Shown: in pieces, positions 35,883-45,575 of the stretch
Layout of the letters: each line of letters starts with the position of its first letter
How positions within the stretch are numbered: position 1 is the stretch's first letter
From: Haliea alexandrii
GTDB lineage: Bacteria; Pseudomonadota; Gammaproteobacteria; Pseudomonadales; Halieaceae
Assembly (NCBI RefSeq): GCF_003719295.1
Contig: NZ_RFLW01000003.1
Location: 471,096-535,095 of the forward strand
Reading direction: 5' to 3'
DNA length: 64,000 nucleotides
Program-made: the position numbers and the translations under genes
Notes under the pieces: generated by a model
Database searches by the model: none
The model's input: only the letters and a program-made list of their open reading frames with translations
What the model was told of the DNA's origin: nothing

Positions 35883-36698
35883 TCAGTCGTCGCTGATTCG
35901 TATGGTGGGAACCCCGGCATCGCCGCCCGAGGCGGCGCCCGCCAGGGTCGCGTCAATGGCCCGGGCAGCTGCTAGATACAACTGCGCTTCCGGAGATTCC
36001 GGCGCCGCGACAACCGTCGGGGTGCCGCTGTCAGTCTGCTCGCGGATGGACAGGGCCAAGGGCAGGCTGGCCAGCAGCGGCACACCGTAATCCGCCGACA
36101 CCCGCTCACCACCGTCGCTGCCGAAAATATGTTCGGCATGGCCACACTGGCTGCACACGTGCACAGCCATGTTTTCAAGGATACCGAGAATGGGCACATC
36201 TACCTTGCGAAACATCTCGATACCCTTGCGGGCATCCAGCAGGGCAATATCCTGGGGCGTGGTGACGATCACCGCACCGGCGACCGTGGCTTTCTGCGAC
36301 AGGGTAAGCTGTATATCACCGGTACCGGGCGGCATGTCGATCACCAGGTAGTCCAGCTCGCCCCAGAGGGTCTGCTCCAGCATCTGTACCAGTGCACCGC
36401 CCGCCATGGGACCGCGCCAGACCATGGGTGTGCGCTCACTGGCGAGAAACCCCATGGACATGGTCTTCAGCCCGTGTGCCATCACCGGCAGCAGCCATTT
36501 GCCATCTTTCTGTTCCGGCTTGGTACCCTCGGCAATACCCAGCATGCGCTGCTGGCTGGGTCCGTAGATATCGGCATCCAGCAACCCCACGCGGCTCCCC
36601 AGCGCCCGCAGCGCCAGCGCCAGGTTCACCGCTGTGGTCGATTTGCCGACGCCACCCTTGCCGGAGGCAACGGCGATAATGTGCTTGATTGTGTTCAT
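35883..36698 (-). CDS. Mrp/NBP35-family iron-sulfur cluster carrier ATPase
   Basis: P-loop ATPase of 271 residues that carries Fe-S clusters to apoproteins. The deviant Walker [10 protein letters not shown] is at about 13-21. The cluster-binding pair is CSQC in the [15 protein letters not shown] segment, and [12 protein letters not shown] is present. It lacks the N-terminal DUF59 domain of longer Mrp proteins. I chose the ATG at 36698 ([16 protein letters not shown]); a TTG at 36785 would extend it by 29 residues over the divergent metG promoter, which is less plausible. Transcribed with dcd. Confidence 0.88.
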   Translation of the reverse strand: MNTIKHIIAVASGKGGVGKSTTAVNLALALRALGSRVGLLDADIYGPSQQRMLGIAEGTKPEQKDGKWLLPVMAHGLKTMSMGFLASERTPMVWRGPMAGGALVQMLEQTLWGELDYLVIDMPPGTGDIQLTLSQKATVAGAVIVTTPQDIALLDARKGIEMFRKVDVPILGILENMAVHVCSQCGHAEHIFGSDGGERVSADYGVPLLASLPLALSIREQTDSGTPTVVAAPESPEAQLYLAAARAIDATLAGAASGGDAGVPTIRISDD

Positions 36699-36784
36699 GA
36701 CTGCCGGATCCGTGGAATACCAGTGCAGGGCCTGGGCGCGACCCGCGAGGGACGCCAGTATAGGGAGTTGGGCGGGCCCCGACA

Positions 36785-36813
36785 ATGACTGGCGCAGGCA
36801 AACCCGCTATAGT
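36785..36813 (+). promoter_or_regulatory. Candidate metG promoter
   Basis: ATGACT at 36785-36790 and TATAGT at 36808-36813 are separated by 17 nt, matching sigma-70 -35 and -10 elements at four and five of six positions. They lie 41 nt before the metG start in the metG/mrp divergent region. Confidence 0.5.
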
Positions 36814-36853
36814 ACGCCCCCTGTTTTTTGAACTGCATGGAATAGTGAAGCAC

Positions 36854-38524
36854 ATGCCAGACAGCCACGCGCGCAAGATCCTGGTGACCAGCGCCCTACC
36901 CTACGCCAACGGCCCACTGCATTTGGGCCACATGCTGGAAATGGTGCAAACCGATATCTGGGTGCGCTTCCAGAAGTCGCGTGGCCACGATTGCCTCTAC
37001 GTGTGCGCCGATGATGCACACGGTACAGCCATCATGCTCACTGCAGAAAAACTGGGCATCACCCCCGAGGAGCAGATCGCCCGTATCAAGGCAGAGCACG
37101 AGCAGGATGCGGCTGGATTCTGTATTGATTTCGACAACTACTACAGCACCCACTCGGCGGAGAACCGCCACTGGAGCGAGGAGATCTACGGCCGCCTCAA
37201 GGCCAATGGCCACATCACGCGCCGCGATATCGTACAGGCATTTGACCCGGAGAAGGCACTGTTCCTCGCCGACCGCTTTATCAAGGGTACCTGCCCGCGC
37301 TGCAAAACCCCCGGGCAGTACGGTGACAACTGCGAAGCCTGCGGCGCCACGTACACGCCTGCAGACCTCATCGACCCGGTGTCAGCCATTTCCGGGACGC
37401 GCCCGATCGACAAGGAATCAACCCACTTTTTCTTTGCGCTGCCCGCACTCGCGGACATGCTGGGCGACTGGATAGACTCCGGCACGCTGCAGCCACAAAT
37501 TGCCAACAAACTGCGCGAGTGGACCGCCGCGGGGCTGCAGGAGTGGGACATCAGCCGCGATGCGCCCTATTTCGGCTTTGAAATTCCGGGGGAACCCGGT
37601 AAATACTTTTATGTATGGCTGGATGCGCCCATCGGCTATATCGCCAGCTTCCAGAACTACTGCGAACGCACCGGCTGCGACTTCGGCCGCTACTGGCATG
37701 CCGACGCCGATGCCGAACTGTTCCACTTCATCGGCAAGGACATCATCAACTTCCACGGCCTGTTCTGGCCGGCAATGCTGCACTCGGCGGGCCTGCGCAC
37801 GCCTACGGCCATCTATGCCCACGGCTTCCTCACGGTCAATGGCACCAAGATGTCCAAAAGCCGGGGCACGTTCATCAATGCCGGCACCTACCTGCAGCAC
37901 CTGGACGCGGAATACCTGCGCTATTACTTCGCCGCCAAACTCGGCGCCGCGGTGGATGATATCGATCTCAACCTCACGGACTTCGTACAACGAGTGAATG
38001 CCGATGTCATCGGCAAGGTGGTCAATATCGCCAGCCGCTGCGCCGGCTTCCTGCGCAAGGGCTTCGACAACACCACCGCAGCGCACTGCGCCGAGCCGGA
38101 ACTGCTACAGGCCTTCCTGAATGAAGGGGAAGCCATCGCCGAGTCCTACGAGCAGCGCGAGTACAGCAAAGCCATCCGCGCTATCGTTGCCCTGGCGGAC
38201 CGTGCGAATCAGTACATTGATGAACGCAAACCCTGGGTACTGGCCAAGGAGGCGGGCCGCGAGGCGGATGTTCACGCCGTGTGCAGCATGGGGATCAATC
38301 TGTTTCGCGTACTCATGACCTACCTGAAGCCGGTGCTGCCCGCGATGGCAGAGAAATCCGAACGGTTCCTCAACTGCTCGCTGGACTGGACCGCACTCAC
38401 CGGAGGGCCGCTGCTCCAACACGGCCTGTCACCGTTCGAGCCCCTGCTGACCCGCGTTGATCCGGCTCAGGTTGAGGCAATGCTGGCTGCCAGCGCCGAC
38501 GAGGCGAAAGCCAGCCAGGCTTGA
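36854..38524 (+). CDS. metG: Methionyl-tRNA synthetase lacking the C-terminal tRNA-binding domain
   Basis: Class I synthetase of 556 residues charging tRNA-Met. HIGH is HLGH ([13 protein letters not shown]), the zinc knuckle has cysteines in [17 protein letters not shown], and KMSKS is intact ([10 protein letters not shown]). E. coli MetG has about 120 more residues forming an OB-fold tRNA-binding/dimerisation domain; here the chain ends at [17 protein letters not shown], where that domain should begin. No remnant follows the stop. Start chosen at [10 protein letters not shown]. Divergent from mrp and upstream of the rsx operon. Confidence 0.95.
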   Translation: MPDSHARKILVTSALPYANGPLHLGHMLEMVQTDIWVRFQKSRGHDCLYVCADDAHGTAIMLTAEKLGITPEEQIARIKAEHEQDAAGFCIDFDNYYSTHSAENRHWSEEIYGRLKANGHITRRDIVQAFDPEKALFLADRFIKGTCPRCKTPGQYGDNCEACGATYTPADLIDPVSAISGTRPIDKESTHFFFALPALADMLGDWIDSGTLQPQIANKLREWTAAGLQEWDISRDAPYFGFEIPGEPGKYFYVWLDAPIGYIASFQNYCERTGCDFGRYWHADADAELFHFIGKDIINFHGLFWPAMLHSAGLRTPTAIYAHGFLTVNGTKMSKSRGTFINAGTYLQHLDAEYLRYYFAAKLGAAVDDIDLNLTDFVQRVNADVIGKVVNIASRCAGFLRKGFDNTTAAHCAEPELLQAFLNEGEAIAESYEQREYSKAIRAIVALADRANQYIDERKPWVLAKEAGREADVHAVCSMGINLFRVLMTYLKPVLPAMAEKSERFLNCSLDWTALTGGPLLQHGLSPFEPLLTRVDPAQVEAMLAASADEAKASQA

Positions 38525-38543
38525 ACCAACCCGGGTTTTAAAC

Positions 38544-38568
38544 CCCGGTGGCGATTGTTTCCACCGGG
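38544..38568 (+). terminator. Hairpin between metG and rsxA
   Basis: CCCGGTGG at 38544-38551 pairs perfectly with CCACCGGG at 38561-38568 around a 9-nt loop. It lies 20 nt after the metG stop. No T-run follows, so it may attenuate rather than terminate read-through into rsxA. Confidence 0.45.
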
Positions 38569-38616
38569 ATAACTACTTACCATTAGGCGAATTAATAACC
38601 CCTTGATGACGGTATT

Positions 38617-39195
38617 GTGCTAGCCGACTATTCCATCCTTCTGATCGGAGCCATTCTGGTCAACAACTTCGTGCTCGTGCAGTTCCTTGGACTGTGCCCA
38701 TTCATGGGCGTGTCCAACAAACTGGAAACCGCCATGGGCATGTCCATGGCCACCACCTTCGTACTCACGCTCGCCTCGGCCTGCAGCCACCTGACCTACT
38801 ACCTGCTGCTGGAGCCGCTGGGGCTCGAATACCTGCGCACCATCTCATTTATCCTGGTTATCGCGGTTGTGGTGCAATTCACCGAGATGGTGGTGCGCAA
38901 GAGCAGCCCGCTACTGCACCGGGTGCTGGGTGTCTACCTGCCCCTTATCACCACCAACTGTGCCGTACTGGGTGTCGCCCTGCTCAATATCAACAAGGAC
39001 CACAGCTTCCTCCAGGCATTGTTCTACGGCTTTGGCGCTGCGCTGGGGTTCTCCCTGGTGCTGATTCTGTTCGCGGCCATGCGCGAGCGCCTGGCCGTTG
39101 CCGACGTGCCAGAGCCCTTTCAGGGCGCTGCCATCGGCATGGTCACGGCCGGTCTGATGTCGCTGGCCTTCATGGGCTTCGCGGGGCTGGTGTAG
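38617..39195 (+). CDS. rsxA: Electron transport complex subunit RsxA
   Basis: Integral membrane subunit of 192 residues of the Rsx/Rnf complex, with about six transmembrane helices. The opening [26 protein letters not shown] and internal [17 protein letters not shown] are diagnostic; the two Cys-containing half-helices coordinate a membrane-embedded Fe-S centre in Rnf structures. The start is a GTG. First gene of rsxABCDGE, about 90 nt after metG. Confidence 0.95.
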   Translation: MLADYSILLIGAILVNNFVLVQFLGLCPFMGVSNKLETAMGMSMATTFVLTLASACSHLTYYLLLEPLGLEYLRTISFILVIAVVVQFTEMVVRKSSPLLHRVLGVYLPLITTNCAVLGVALLNINKDHSFLQALFYGFGAALGFSLVLILFAAMRERLAVADVPEPFQGAAIGMVTAGLMSLAFMGFAGLV

Positions 39196-39199
39196 CGTT

Positions 39200-39814
39200 A
39201 TGCCGAGCTGGATTGCAGACTATCCATTGCTTGCGGCGCTGTTGGCGCTGGTCGGACTCGGCGCACCGTTCGGTGCGCTGCTGGGCTTCGCGGCCGTGCG
39301 CTTTCGTACCGAAGGCAACCCGATTGCCGATGAAATCAACGCCATCCTGCCGCAAACCCAGTGCGGACAGTGCGGCTTTCCCGGCTGCCGTCCCTATGCC
39401 GAGGCCATTGCCGGCGGCGAAGCCATCAACAAGTGCCCGCCCGGCGGCGAATCGACCATCCAGGCCCTGGCGGACCTGCTGGACGTGGAAGCACCGCCGC
39501 TGGACGAGGAACATGGCGAAGAAAAGGTCAAGGCGGTGGCCTACATCCGAGAGGACGAGTGTATTGGTTGCACCAAGTGCATCCAGGCCTGCCCCGTCGA
39601 CGCAATTCTGGGCGCAGCAAAGCAAATGCACACCGTGATCGCCAGCGAGTGCACAGGTTGCGACCTCTGCGTGGAGCCCTGCCCCGTGGATTGCATCGAC
39701 ATGATCCCGCAGCCTGAAAGCCTGCAGACCTGGCACTGGCACATGCCCGCCCAACGCAGCAGCAACCTGGAAATTATCGCCACCGATGCCACACCCGCCG
39801 AGCGTGCCGCATGA
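39200..39814 (+). CDS. rsxB: Electron transport complex subunit RsxB (ferredoxin)
   Basis: Membrane-anchored ferredoxin subunit of 204 residues. An N-terminal helix is followed by a 4Fe-4S motif in [19 protein letters not shown] and two bacterial ferredoxin motifs, [16 protein letters not shown] and [16 protein letters not shown]. It passes electrons between RsxC and the membrane subunits. It begins 4 nt after rsxA and its last bases overlap the rsxC start (ATGA). Confidence 0.95.
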   Translation: MPSWIADYPLLAALLALVGLGAPFGALLGFAAVRFRTEGNPIADEINAILPQTQCGQCGFPGCRPYAEAIAGGEAINKCPPGGESTIQALADLLDVEAPPLDEEHGEEKVKAVAYIREDECIGCTKCIQACPVDAILGAAKQMHTVIASECTGCDLCVEPCPVDCIDMIPQPESLQTWHWHMPAQRSSNLEIIATDATPAERAA

Positions 39815-41535
39815 GACGGGTGCATGATTTCCACGGCGGCATTCACCCCGCCGAGAACAAGCATCAGTCACTGCAGCAGCCGATTCGCAGTGCGGGCATA
39901 CCGCCACAATTGATTCTGCCCCTGTCGCAGCATATTGGTGCGCCGGCGCGGGCAGTGGTTGCCGTTGGCGAGCGGGTACTCAAAGGGCAGTTGATTGCCG
40001 AGCCCGGTGGGCATGTCAGCGTGCCACTACACGCGCCGACTTCAGGCGTGGTCAGCGCCATTGAAGACCGGCCCATACCCCACCCCTCCGGCTTTCCCGC
40101 ACCCTGTATCGTCATCGACAGCGATCAGGAAGACCGCTGGGCGCCGGTTCAGGGTGTGGCCAACTACCTCGATTGCGAAGCCACCGAGCTGCTGGAGCTG
40201 ATCCGCGCAGCGGGCATCGCGGGCATGGGTGGGGCGGGCTTCCCCACTGCCGTGAAGCTCGCCGGCAAGCCCGGGCGCGCCGTCAAGACCCTGATCATCA
40301 ACGGCACGGAATGTGAACCCTACATCACGGCCGACGACAGCCTCATGCGGGAACGGGCCACCGATATCGTCGAAGGCATTGCCATTCTGCAGCATATCCT
40401 GCAGCCGGAGGACATCCTGCTGGGGCTGGAAGACAATAAACCCGAAGCCATTGCTGCCCTGCGCGCGGCCACCACAGGCAGAGCCATTGAGGTGGTGACC
40501 TTCCCGACCAAATACCCGTCGGGCGGAGAGAAGCAGCTCATCGAAATTCTCACCGGGCAGCAGGTGCCCAGCGGCGGCTTGCCGGGAGACATCGGCATTG
40601 TCTGCCAGAACGTGGGCACCGCCGTGGCCGTGCGCGACGCCATCTGCCATGGACGACCGTTGCTTTCGCGCATCACCACGGTGACCGGCGATGCGGTGGA
40701 GGCCCCGCAGAACTTCGAGGTGCTGCTGGGCACGCCCATGCAGTACCTGCTGGAGCTTGCCGGCCTGCACCCGGAGCGCTGCGAGCGCCTGGTGATGGGA
40801 GGACCGATGATGGGTTTCACCGTCACCACCGCGCAGGCACCTGTCGTCAAGACCACCAACTGTATTCTGGCACCCACCGCCGCCGAGCTGCCGCCACCAC
40901 CGCCCGCGCAGCCCTGCATCCGCTGCGGCCTCTGCGCCGAGGCCTGTCCGGCAAGCCTGCTGCCCCAGCAACTGTTCTGGTTTGCCCAGGGCAAGGAATT
41001 CGAAAAGCTGGAGCAGCACAATCTGTTCGACTGCATTGAGTGCGGGGCGTGCTCCTGGGTCTGCCCCAGCCACATCCCACTGGTGCAGTACTACCGCGCC
41101 TCCAAGGCCGACATTCTGGAACAGCGCCGCGAGCACACCAAATCGGAGCAGGCACGACAGCGCTTCGAGGCCCGCCAGGCCAGGCTGGCGCAGGAAGAAG
41201 AGGAACGCGAAGCCAAACGAGCTGCGCGCAAAGCGGCCGCGGAGAAGCGCGCCGAACTGGCCGCGCAGGGGGGCGCGGAAGACCCGATCCAGGCCGCCAT
41301 CGAGCGCGCCAAGGCCAAGAAGGCCGCACAGCAAGACGGCCAACCCGTCGCAGCCAGCGTTTCTCCCGAGGCTGCGCTGCGCCAGAAACTGGCGAAAGCC
41401 GAACAACGCCTGGCGCAAAGCCTTGCGTCTGGCGAGGACGCCAAGATCGTCAGCGCCCTGCAGGCCTCGGTGGAGCGCCTGAAAGGCAAGCTGGCTGAGG
41501 CCGAGTCAGCCGAAACGGCATCAGGAGCAACCTGA
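39811..41535 (+). CDS. rsxC: Electron transport complex subunit RsxC
   Basis: Peripheral cytosolic subunit of 574 residues, NADH-binding and FMN-containing, that starts electron flow in Rsx/Rnf. Visible: [13 protein letters not shown] (flavin/NADH region), [13 protein letters not shown], and two 4Fe-4S motifs, [17 protein letters not shown] and [17 protein letters not shown]. The C-terminus is an Ala/Glu/Lys/Arg-rich coiled-coil tail of about 120 residues, shorter than in E. coli. It overlaps both neighbours (ATGA with rsxB, TGATG with rsxD). Confidence 0.95.
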   Translation: MRRVHDFHGGIHPAENKHQSLQQPIRSAGIPPQLILPLSQHIGAPARAVVAVGERVLKGQLIAEPGGHVSVPLHAPTSGVVSAIEDRPIPHPSGFPAPCIVIDSDQEDRWAPVQGVANYLDCEATELLELIRAAGIAGMGGAGFPTAVKLAGKPGRAVKTLIINGTECEPYITADDSLMRERATDIVEGIAILQHILQPEDILLGLEDNKPEAIAALRAATTGRAIEVVTFPTKYPSGGEKQLIEILTGQQVPSGGLPGDIGIVCQNVGTAVAVRDAICHGRPLLSRITTVTGDAVEAPQNFEVLLGTPMQYLLELAGLHPERCERLVMGGPMMGFTVTTAQAPVVKTTNCILAPTAAELPPPPPAQPCIRCGLCAEACPASLLPQQLFWFAQGKEFEKLEQHNLFDCIECGACSWVCPSHIPLVQYYRASKADILEQRREHTKSEQARQRFEARQARLAQEEEEREAKRAARKAAAEKRAELAAQGGAEDPIQAAIERAKAKKAAQQDGQPVAASVSPEAALRQKLAKAEQRLAQSLASGEDAKIVSALQASVERLKGKLAEAESAETASGAT

Positions 41536-42563
41536 TGGCACTGATGCGCGTCAGTTCGCCGCATGCCCACGGCAGCTACAGCACAGGGATGGTGATGCGC
41601 CAGGTGCTGCTGGCCACCGTGCCGGGTGTGTTTGTGCTCACCCTGTTCTTTGGTTTCGGCACCCTGGTCAATGTAGCCTGGGCGTGCCTGGTCGGCATCG
41701 CCCTTGAATCCCTGGCGCTTTTCCTGCGCGGACGCTCCCTGACCTTCTACCTCAAAGACTGCAGCGCCCTGGTGACCTGCGTATTGCTGGGCATCGCCCT
41801 GCCACCCTATGCCCCCTGGTGGTTAATCGCGGTAGGGGTGGCTGCCGCCGTTCTGATGGCCAAGCAACTCTACGGGGGGCTGGGTTATAACCCCTTCAAC
41901 CCCGCCATGGTGGGCTACGTCGTGCTGCTGATTTCCTTTCCTGTGCAGATGACGGCGTGGGCGCCACCGCGTGGCCTTGCGGACGTACCCAATCTCTGGG
42001 AGGCCCTGCAAGCCTGCTTCCTGCCCGCGCAGTTCGATGGCGTCACCATGGCGACGCCGCTCGATATACTGCGCCAGAATCAGGGACTGCTCATGGAAGA
42101 CCTGTGGGCCCAGACACCACAATTCGGGCGCTGGGCGGGCATTGGCTGGGAGTGGGTGAACCTCGCCTTTCTGGCCGGTGGCCTGTGGCTGTTATACCGG
42201 CGCATATTCACCTGGCATGCCCCGGTGGCCATGCTTGGCAGCCTCGCGCTGATGTCAGCGCTTTTCTACGCCGGTGGCAGCTCCAGCAGTGGCGGGTCGC
42301 CACTGTTCCACCTGCTCAGCGGTGCCACCATGTTCGGCGCCTTCTTCATCATTACCGACCCGGTCTCCTCCGCGGTATCGGTGCGGGGCAGGCTGGTCTT
42401 CGGGGCGCTTATCGGCGTGCTGGTGTATTTGATTCGCGTCTGGGGCAATTACCCGGATGCCGTGGCATTTGCGGTACTCATCGCCAACTTTGCCGCACCT
42501 TTCATCGACCACTACACCCAGCCACGCGTCTATGGCCATGGCAAGTCTGGAGGCACCGGCTGA
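41535..42563 (+). CDS. rsxD: Electron transport complex subunit RsxD
   Basis: Membrane subunit of 342 residues with about nine hydrophobic segments and a covalently bound FMN. The flavin threonine is expected in the GGSPLFHLLSGATMFGAFFIITDPV segment (SGAT motif). It is also marked by YNPFNPAMVGYVVLLISFP. Its stop overlaps the rsxG start by 1 nt. Confidence 0.95.
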   Translation: MALMRVSSPHAHGSYSTGMVMRQVLLATVPGVFVLTLFFGFGTLVNVAWACLVGIALESLALFLRGRSLTFYLKDCSALVTCVLLGIALPPYAPWWLIAVGVAAAVLMAKQLYGGLGYNPFNPAMVGYVVLLISFPVQMTAWAPPRGLADVPNLWEALQACFLPAQFDGVTMATPLDILRQNQGLLMEDLWAQTPQFGRWAGIGWEWVNLAFLAGGLWLLYRRIFTWHAPVAMLGSLALMSALFYAGGSSSSGGSPLFHLLSGATMFGAFFIITDPVSSAVSVRGRLVFGALIGVLVYLIRVWGNYPDAVAFAVLIANFAAPFIDHYTQPRVYGHGKSGGTG

Positions 42564-43216
42564 TGCAGCTCCTGGGGCAATCAATTACCCGCAACAGCGC
42601 CCTGCTGGCGCTCTTCGCCCTGTGCACGGCATTGCTGATTGGCGGTACCTGGCTCGCCACGCGGGACACCATTGCCCTGGAGCAACGCCACGCGGAAGAA
42701 CAGGCGCTGCTTGAAATCGTGCCCCGCGAGCGCCACGACAACAGCATGCTGGACGACACTCGCACACTGCAGCCGGGGAGCAACGACCTTGGGCTGCGCG
42801 AAGCCCGCCCCTTGTACATCGCACGCCAGAACGGCGACGCCGTCGCCGTGATAGTGCCGGTGGTGGCGCGAGACGGGTACAGCGGCGACATCGAGTTGAT
42901 CGTCGGCGTCAATACGGACGGCACCGTTGCCGGCGTACGCGCTGTAAAACACCGGGAAACGCCTGGCCTGGGCGACAAAGTCGACCTGCGCAAGTCACGG
43001 TGGATTCTCGACTTCAACGGCAAATCCCTGACCCATCCGCCACCCGCCCAATGGGGTGTGCGCAAGGATGGCGGCACGTTTGACCAGTTCACCGGCGCCA
43101 CAATCACCCCGCGTGCGGTCGTCGCGGCAGTGCAAAAGGCCCTGCAGTTCGTGCAGCGCGAACGTGCCAGCCTGTTTGGCAAGCCCGGCGCAGCGCCGAA
43201 GGAGCCCACCACATGA
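42563..43216 (+). CDS. rsxG: Electron transport complex subunit RsxG
   Basis: Subunit of 217 residues with one N-terminal transmembrane helix (about 12-32) and a periplasmic FMN-binding domain. The covalent FMN site is the Thr of [26 protein letters not shown] is the other family signature. The ATG at 42563 overlaps the rsxD stop, and its own stop overlaps the rsxE start (ATGA). Confidence 0.94.
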   Translation: MQLLGQSITRNSALLALFALCTALLIGGTWLATRDTIALEQRHAEEQALLEIVPRERHDNSMLDDTRTLQPGSNDLGLREARPLYIARQNGDAVAVIVPVVARDGYSGDIELIVGVNTDGTVAGVRAVKHRETPGLGDKVDLRKSRWILDFNGKSLTHPPPAQWGVRKDGGTFDQFTGATITPRAVVAAVQKALQFVQRERASLFGKPGAAPKEPTT

Positions 43217-43926
43217 GCACCCCCGCCTACAGCGAACTGACTCTCGACGGTTTGTGGAAAAACAACCCGGCGATTGTGCAGCTGCTCGGACTCTGCCCCT
43301 TGCTCGCGGTCACCGGCAATGTGGTCAATGCGCTCGGCCTGGCCGCCGCCACCACACTGGTTCTGGCCTGCTCCAACACAGCGGTCTCCGTCATCCGCAA
43401 CGTGGTGTCGGATGCCGTGCGCCTGCCGGTGTTCGTTATGATCATAGCCTCTGCGGTCACCTGCACCGAGTTACTGATGCAGGCCTTTGCCTTCGAGCTC
43501 TACCAGATTCTGGGGATTTTCCTGCCGCTGATCACCACCAACTGCGTCATTCTGGGCCGCGCCGACGCCTTTGCCAGCAAGCATGCAGTGGCGCCGGCGC
43601 TCTACGACGGCCTGATCATGGGGCTGGGCTTTGGCGTGGTGCTGGTGATGCTGGGCGCGGTGCGCGAAGTGCTGGGCACCGGGGCCCTGTTCGCCGATAT
43701 GCAATTGCTGTTTGGCGACTCGGCGGCGAGCTGGAAACTGGTGCTGATCGATAACTACCAGCCTTTCCTGCTGGCCATTCTGCCTCCAGGTGCGTTTATT
43801 TTCACCGGGCTGATGATCGCCGGCAAAAACCTTATCGACAGTCACATAAAACGCCGCCAGGACGCGCTGAAAGCAAGGCCAGTCAAAGGCGCCAAGCGGG
43901 TGCGCGTTACCGGTACCATCAGCTGA
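43213..43926 (+). CDS. rsxE: Electron transport complex subunit RsxE
   Basis: Integral membrane subunit of 237 residues, a structural homologue of RsxA. Markers are [22 protein letters not shown] and [18 protein letters not shown], plus [17 protein letters not shown]. It is the last gene of the operon. The nth gene often found after rsxE is absent; a hypothetical minus-strand gene follows convergently. Confidence 0.95.
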   Translation: MSTPAYSELTLDGLWKNNPAIVQLLGLCPLLAVTGNVVNALGLAAATTLVLACSNTAVSVIRNVVSDAVRLPVFVMIIASAVTCTELLMQAFAFELYQILGIFLPLITTNCVILGRADAFASKHAVAPALYDGLIMGLGFGVVLVMLGAVREVLGTGALFADMQLLFGDSAASWKLVLIDNYQPFLLAILPPGAFIFTGLMIAGKNLIDSHIKRRQDALKARPVKGAKRVRVTGTIS

Positions 43927-43929
43927 CAC

Positions 43930-44340
43930 TCAGCCCGGGGCGGGCTCGCTCAGCGCCAGTGTGTCCAGCAGTGCGTCGACAGCGGCATCGTCCATGCCAC
44001 GATTGTCACTGTCGCAGCTGTAGCTGACAAACAGCAACAGGCCGTGCGCGGCAAGATACCATTCGCGGACCGCCGCATCTTCCTCGATGAAACGGGTCGA
44101 CCAGCCAGCAAAGTCACCACAGTTGACCGCCTGCCAGCCTGCTGCCGCGGGCGACTCCGCCGCCGCAATCTGCCGGAGCTCTGCCTGCCCGAGGTCACCG
44201 TCTGTCTTGTGCAGCGTGGTCATCTCGAGGCAGCCTACATCGTCTTCGTCGGCGACGAGTACCGTGCCGTCCTCCTCGACATCAGCCCACCATTCAGGCG
44301 CCAGCGCCATCGTCCACCACTCGGTTTCCACTACGTTCAT
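43930..44340 (-). CDS. Hypothetical protein
   Basis: Protein of 136 residues that I do not recognise. It is acidic and tryptophan-rich, without signal peptide or membrane segment. The pattern WSTRFIEEDAAVREWYLAAHGLLLFVSYSCD suggests a small beta-rich domain with a final helix (DAAVDALLDTLAL), like proteins of the PsbP/DcrB-type fold, but this is a guess. It is 7 nt downstream of rimI on the same strand and probably co-transcribed with it. Convergent with rsxE. Confidence 0.6.
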   Translation of the reverse strand: MNVVETEWWTMALAPEWWADVEEDGTVLVADEDDVGCLEMTTLHKTDGDLGQAELRQIAAAESPAAAGWQAVNCGDFAGWSTRFIEEDAAVREWYLAAHGLLLFVSYSCDSDNRGMDDAAVDALLDTLALSEPAPG

Positions 44341-44347
44341 TGTTCTC

Positions 44348-44803
44348 TCACAGATCCAGTGACATCAGTACCGCATCTTCACGCCCAGGCGGCAGCGGAT
44401 AATAGTTGCGCCGCAAACCGTCCACGTGAAACCCCATCTGCTCGTACAGACGGCGGGCGGGCATATTGGACTTGCGCACCTCAAGCACACAGCGCCGCGC
44501 TCCGGTTACAAGCATGGCATCAACCGCCGCCTGCAGCAGACATTCCCCGAACCCCTGGCGTCGCGCGGCGCTGGCAACCACAATATTGTAGATACTGCCG
44601 TCATCAAACTCGCGCGCGTACACCACAAACCCCTGCAGGGCGCCGTTCACTTCCAGCAACAGCGCGCGCTCCGCGGCCTCTTCAGCCACCGCGCAGCAAC
44701 GCACGTATTGTGATTCCCGCCAAGGCCAGGCCGATGCCTGCGCATCCAGTGAAGCCATGCTGGGGATATCTTCAGGCAACGCGGGCCTGATAAGCGGAGA
44801 CAC
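44348..44803 (-). CDS. rimI: Ribosomal protein S18-alanine N-acetyltransferase RimI
   Basis: GNAT enzyme of 151 residues acetylating the N-terminal alanine of ribosomal protein S18. The acetyl-CoA loop is ASAARRQGFGECLL, followed by LEVRKSNMPARRLYEQMGF and YYPLPPGREDAVLMSLDL, all standard RimI features. The start is GTG, 2 nt after the stop of the preceding psi-like gene, so the two are coupled. The same pairing of a psi gene with rimI exists in E. coli (holD-rimI). Confidence 0.9.
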   Translation of the reverse strand: MSPLIRPALPEDIPSMASLDAQASAWPWRESQYVRCCAVAEEAAERALLLEVNGALQGFVVYAREFDDGSIYNIVVASAARRQGFGECLLQAAVDAMLVTGARRCVLEVRKSNMPARRLYEQMGFHVDGLRRNYYPLPPGREDAVLMSLDL

Positions 44804-44805
44804 GG

Positions 44806-45525
44806 CTAGGATTCCAGCGCCGCCAGCGCCAGCCAGGCATCGCGCTTCAATACGGGCTCAGCAATCATCTCGGCACTATCCGGCAACCGCACGGTAGGGA
44901 CCGTGTCGAGCTCTGGTTGCAGCAGGTACTGGCCAGCATGCGCGCCCAGCAGCACGAGACAATGGCAGCCCTTATCGCGCAACTGCCGCCGCACAAAACC
45001 GGTGAGCGCTGCGGCCGCGGCCTCCTCGCCCAGGTCGAGCTGACGGTTCGTGTGCAGGGGCCAATCGAACCGCGTAGCCGGCGGCGCAGCCTCCCGCTCA
45101 CCGCCGCGACGCATGGTGTGGGCAAACGCCATGGCGCGAATCAACTGCAGCTGCTCTGCTGGCACTTCCGGGCCGTTCGCAGGCTGCAACCAGAGGCAGC
45201 CTCCCGCAACAATTGCCACCACGCTGAACGCGACCGCAGGTGCAGCAACAGGCTTGGGCGTGGGTGCGGGCACCGTTGTTGGCGCGCGCTTGGCTGGTGC
45301 CGACGGTGCGAGGGAGGGTGAGGCCGCCGCCCGGTCGGTTGTCGATACCGCCTCGGCAGCGACCGGCGCGTCCGCCAGGGCCGGCGCGGCCGCTTCAGAC
45401 CGCCAGACAACCGGAACACGCGGCACACTCGGCGCCGCTCCGGGCAAGACCCTGCGGGCCACCAGCAGCTGTAATCCCAGGGGCTCCAGGCACGCCAGCT
45501 TGTGCAAATCTCGTGGGATTGCCAT
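44806..45525 (-). CDS. Candidate DNA polymerase III psi subunit (cryptic HolD-like)
   Basis: Protein of 239 residues. The C-terminal segment RLPDSAEMIAEPVLKRDAWLALAAL matches the end region of E. coli HolD in pattern (ALTDLRANPTARAALWQQI), and the middle PAVAFSVVAIVAG with a following helix resembles its beta-alpha core. A long Ala/Pro linker (about 45-110) separates this from an N-terminal segment (LHKLACLEPLGLQLLVARR) that could bind the clamp loader. Position directly before rimI equals E. coli holD-rimI and the cryptic psi of pseudomonads. Automated annotation may mislabel such proteins as TonB-like because of the linker. The start at 45525 is preferred over a TTG at 45543. Confidence 0.6.
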   Translation of the reverse strand: MAIPRDLHKLACLEPLGLQLLVARRVLPGAAPSVPRVPVVWRSEAAAPALADAPVAAEAVSTTDRAAASPSLAPSAPAKRAPTTVPAPTPKPVAAPAVAFSVVAIVAGGCLWLQPANGPEVPAEQLQLIRAMAFAHTMRRGGEREAAPPATRFDWPLHTNRQLDLGEEAAAAALTGFVRRQLRDKGCHCLVLLGAHAGQYLLQPELDTVPTVRLPDSAEMIAEPVLKRDAWLALAALES

Positions 45526-45575
45526 GGTCGCTTCACGTTTCAACGAGCCGGCAGTCTAGCAGTTTTCGCAGGGCG

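Noticed and set aside
40042..41418. A 458-codon open frame antisense to rsxC
   Set aside because: It lies wholly inside a gene with clear family motifs, and its protein is Gly/Leu/Ala/Arg-rich without domains. Long antisense frames are expected in GC-rich DNA.
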